Positions 62,326 through 64,000 of a DNA stretch of 64,000 bases are shown piece by piece. Each line of letters opens with the position of its first letter. Positions within the stretch are counted from its first letter, which is position 1. A program made the position numbers and the translations under genes. This stretch comes from Clostridium uliginosum (GTDB lineage Bacteria; Bacillota; Clostridia; Clostridiales; Clostridiaceae). A model generated the notes under the pieces. That model searched no databases and was not told the DNA's origin. It was given only the letters and a program-made list of their open reading frames with translations. The DNA is taken from the NCBI RefSeq assembly GCF_900112485.1, contig NZ_FOMG01000004.1, positions 1 to 64,000 of the forward strand. Reading direction: 5' to 3'.

Positions 62326-63813
62326 CCTAAAAATATCTTGTGTAAATTCGTCTAAATCTACATAAGAATTAATTCCATTAATAGTACCTTGATCTGTATA
62401 TTGATGCCCTGCTCTAAGACTCCATACATTATTAGATGGTAAATTAGATGAGCTTTTATACCAATTAGCTTCCCATAATGTATATTTAGCTAGCCTGTTA
62501 TCTAAATTACTTATAAAATCTGAATATGTATATATACATATATCCATATTACTTATCTTTTTAAATTCTTCTATAAATCTTAATGTATAATCCATAACAT
62601 CAAATCCAGTTGTTTCTACATCTAAAACTGGTTTTAAGTCACTTTGCTTATCTTTTATATTGTTATAAAAATTGTCTGCTTGTGTTTCTGGAGAGCTTGT
62701 CCCAACTAAAAAATGATAAAAACCAGTTTTTAATCCTGCACTTTTCGCACCATTATAATTAATTCCTAAGTAATTATCTACATAGGTTGTCCCTTCAGTA
62801 GCTTTTATGTATACTAAATCAATTCCAGAAGCTTTTACTTTTTTAAAATCTATGTCTCCATTATAATGACTAATATCTATACCTTTAAATTTACTACTTG
62901 TTGTGGGACTAGAATTACTATTTGCCACAGAACTATTAACACTAGAATTACTACTATTACCATTTGAATCTACTGATGCTAATTTCTTGCCATCAGAACC
63001 AATTTTATATCCATCTATTGTTGTGTTTGTAAGCAATTTTCCTGTAGATGGATCTAAGTAATAAGAATCACTTCCTGAATTTACTAAGCCTGTTGACATG
63101 GCTCCACTCTCTTTTAAGTAGTACCAAGTCCCACTAAGATTAATCCATCCCTTAGCCATAGCACCAGTATCATATAAATAATAACTAACTCCATTATCTA
63201 CAATCCACCCTGTTGTCATACTACCGTTACTATTAAAGTAATACCAGTGATTACTTAATTGCATCCAACCATTTGCCATAGCACCACTATTATAAAACAT
63301 ATACGTCTTATTATCTATTTGATTAAGACCAGTTATCATAGCCCCTGAATCATTTAAAAAGTACCAAATATTATTTAATTGCTTCCAGCCTTTAATCATA
63401 CTACCTGACTTATCTAAATAATACCATGTACCCTTATAGCTTAACCAACCAGTTGCCATTTTTCCATCATCTTTTAAGTAATACCAATTACTATCTGGTT
63501 TAATCCAACCACTTGCCCTTGTATTATCTGATTTATAGTAATACCAATCTCCATTCTTATTTTTCCATCCAATAGTTGATGTTATGTTGACTTTGCTATT
63601 TTCAATATTATTACCACTTTGTGTCTTATATTGTGAAATAACATTTAATACATTTGGTTTATTTTCAGGTATCCCTGGATTTGGGGCTGAATTTGCTGAT
63701 GTAGTAACACTGTTTAAATCACTAGTTGCAGCTTGTACACTTAATGGTTGACCAAAACTTAATACAATTGCAAAAGTTAAAACAAATGAAGTAAATTTCT
63801 TCTTAATATTCAC
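62323..63813 (-). CDS. Choline-binding GH25 lysozyme (muramidase)
   Basis: Secreted peptidoglycan hydrolase of about 496 residues. Signal peptide ending SVQA, a linker, nine choline-binding-type repeats of about 20 residues (GWIKPDSNWYYLKDDGKMAT style), a Ser/Asn-rich linker, then a C-terminal GH25 domain starting FKGIDISHYNGDIDF, with KPVLDVETTG holding the catalytic acids. Start taken as the GTG at 63813 (AGGGG 10 bases before); ATG 63822 abuts the site and the frame extends to 63930 without one. Autolysin or phage-type lysin that anchors on wall choline. The TAA stop coincides with the end of a palindromic element. Confidence 0.92.
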   Translation of the reverse strand: MNIKKKFTSFVLTFAIVLSFGQPLSVQAATSDLNSVTTSANSAPNPGIPENKPNVLNVISQYKTQSGNNIENSKVNITSTIGWKNKNGDWYYYKSDNTRASGWIKPDSNWYYLKDDGKMATGWLSYKGTWYYLDKSGSMIKGWKQLNNIWYFLNDSGAMITGLNQIDNKTYMFYNSGAMANGWMQLSNHWYYFNSNGSMTTGWIVDNGVSYYLYDTGAMAKGWINLSGTWYYLKESGAMSTGLVNSGSDSYYLDPSTGKLLTNTTIDGYKIGSDGKKLASVDSNGNSSNSSVNSSVANSNSSPTTSSKFKGIDISHYNGDIDFKKVKASGIDLVYIKATEGTTYVDNYLGINYNGAKSAGLKTGFYHFLVGTSSPETQADNFYNNIKDKQSDLKPVLDVETTGFDVMDYTLRFIEEFKKISNMDICIYTYSDFISNLDNRLAKYTLWEANWYKSSSNLPSNNVWSLRAGHQYTDQGTINGINSYVDLDEFTQDIFR

Positions 63814-63837
63814 ATAAATCATTCCCCTTTTAATTTT

Positions 63838-63880
63838 CACTAGCGATGCATGCTGACTTGTTGTTTTTTCAACAATCCTC
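63838..63880. repeat. Possible half copy of family 1 element
   Basis: GCATGCTGACTTGTTGTTTT then TTCAACAATCC resembles the inner part of a right arm, upstream of the lysozyme gene. The terminal GGCACAT-type end is not present. Confidence 0.3.
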
Positions 63881-64000
63881 AGTAAATGCAATTCATTTAA
63901 AATGATATAATTATCTCCATATGTAGTCAATAATTATACTATGGATATTAAGGAAAATAATAGAGAGAATACGCAAACCTTCTCCATTTGTTAACCTGTT

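Noticed and set aside
1..64000. CRISPR arrays, tRNA or rRNA genes, prophage
   Set aside because: I saw no regularly spaced direct repeats, no tRNA TTCGANTC arms in cloverleaf context, no rRNA blocks and no phage structural genes.

Overview
The window is AT-rich DNA from a low-GC Firmicute, most likely a Clostridium sensu stricto species. I infer this from the A/T-biased codons, AGGAGG-type ribosome sites, and clostridial families: a cholesterol-dependent cytolysin, an [FeFe] hydrogenase, choline-type cell-wall-binding proteins, an FprA flavoprotein and a 2-enoate-reductase-family flavoenzyme. The species cannot be fixed from the sequence alone. Most genes lie on the minus strand. I see no rRNA, tRNA, CRISPR array, prophage or intact insertion sequence.

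Layout. 0.4-7.4 kb: a secreted pore-forming cytolysin, an AzgA-type purine permease, a LanFEG-like peptide-immunity ABC transporter and a choline-binding protein. 7.8-12.1 kb: a two-component system, a CHAP amidase-like protein and a DUF2232 membrane protein. 12.4-20.1 kb: redox enzymes (FAD oxidoreductase with a BFD-like [2Fe-2S] domain, a fused [FeFe] hydrogenase, and a 2-enoate-reductase-like enzyme divergent from a TetR regulator with paired operators). 20.6-29.4 kb: two surface proteins, an orphan trpB, a lysine riboswitch with lysP, rodA and a FliB-like protein. 30-41 kb: a Kef-type antiporter, a chemoreceptor, PhnA, a second choline-binding protein, oleate hydratase with its TetR regulator, a LuxR gene broken by one in-frame stop, and an SDR. 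41-49.8 kb: hypothetical genes, a DUF6323/DUF6179 pair, a kinase fused to DUF1349 beside an opine-dehydrogenase-like gene, a SIMPL protein and a phosphoribosyltransferase. 50-55.6 kb: a zinc-ribbon membrane protein, MsrAB, FprA and a fusion of acyl-CoA dehydrogenase, ETF-alpha C-terminus and rubredoxin, which together look like an oxygen/oxidant defence cluster. 56-64 kb: a HepT/MNT toxin-antitoxin pair, a signalling operon (HD-GYP, hybrid kinase, receiver) and a choline-binding GH25 lysozyme.

The feature that best ties the window together is not a gene. It is a family of imperfect palindromic elements with ends like TTAAGGCACATNNAAAGAAAATAA, present in more than a dozen whole or partial copies between genes. 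One copy is nested inside another, several abut or supply the stop codon of the preceding gene, and one sits between the lysine riboswitch terminator and lysP. Three further small palindrome families and several gene remnants (Nudix, aldehyde dehydrogenase, BNR protein, MNT, IS3-like) show that the intergenic space is heavily remodelled.
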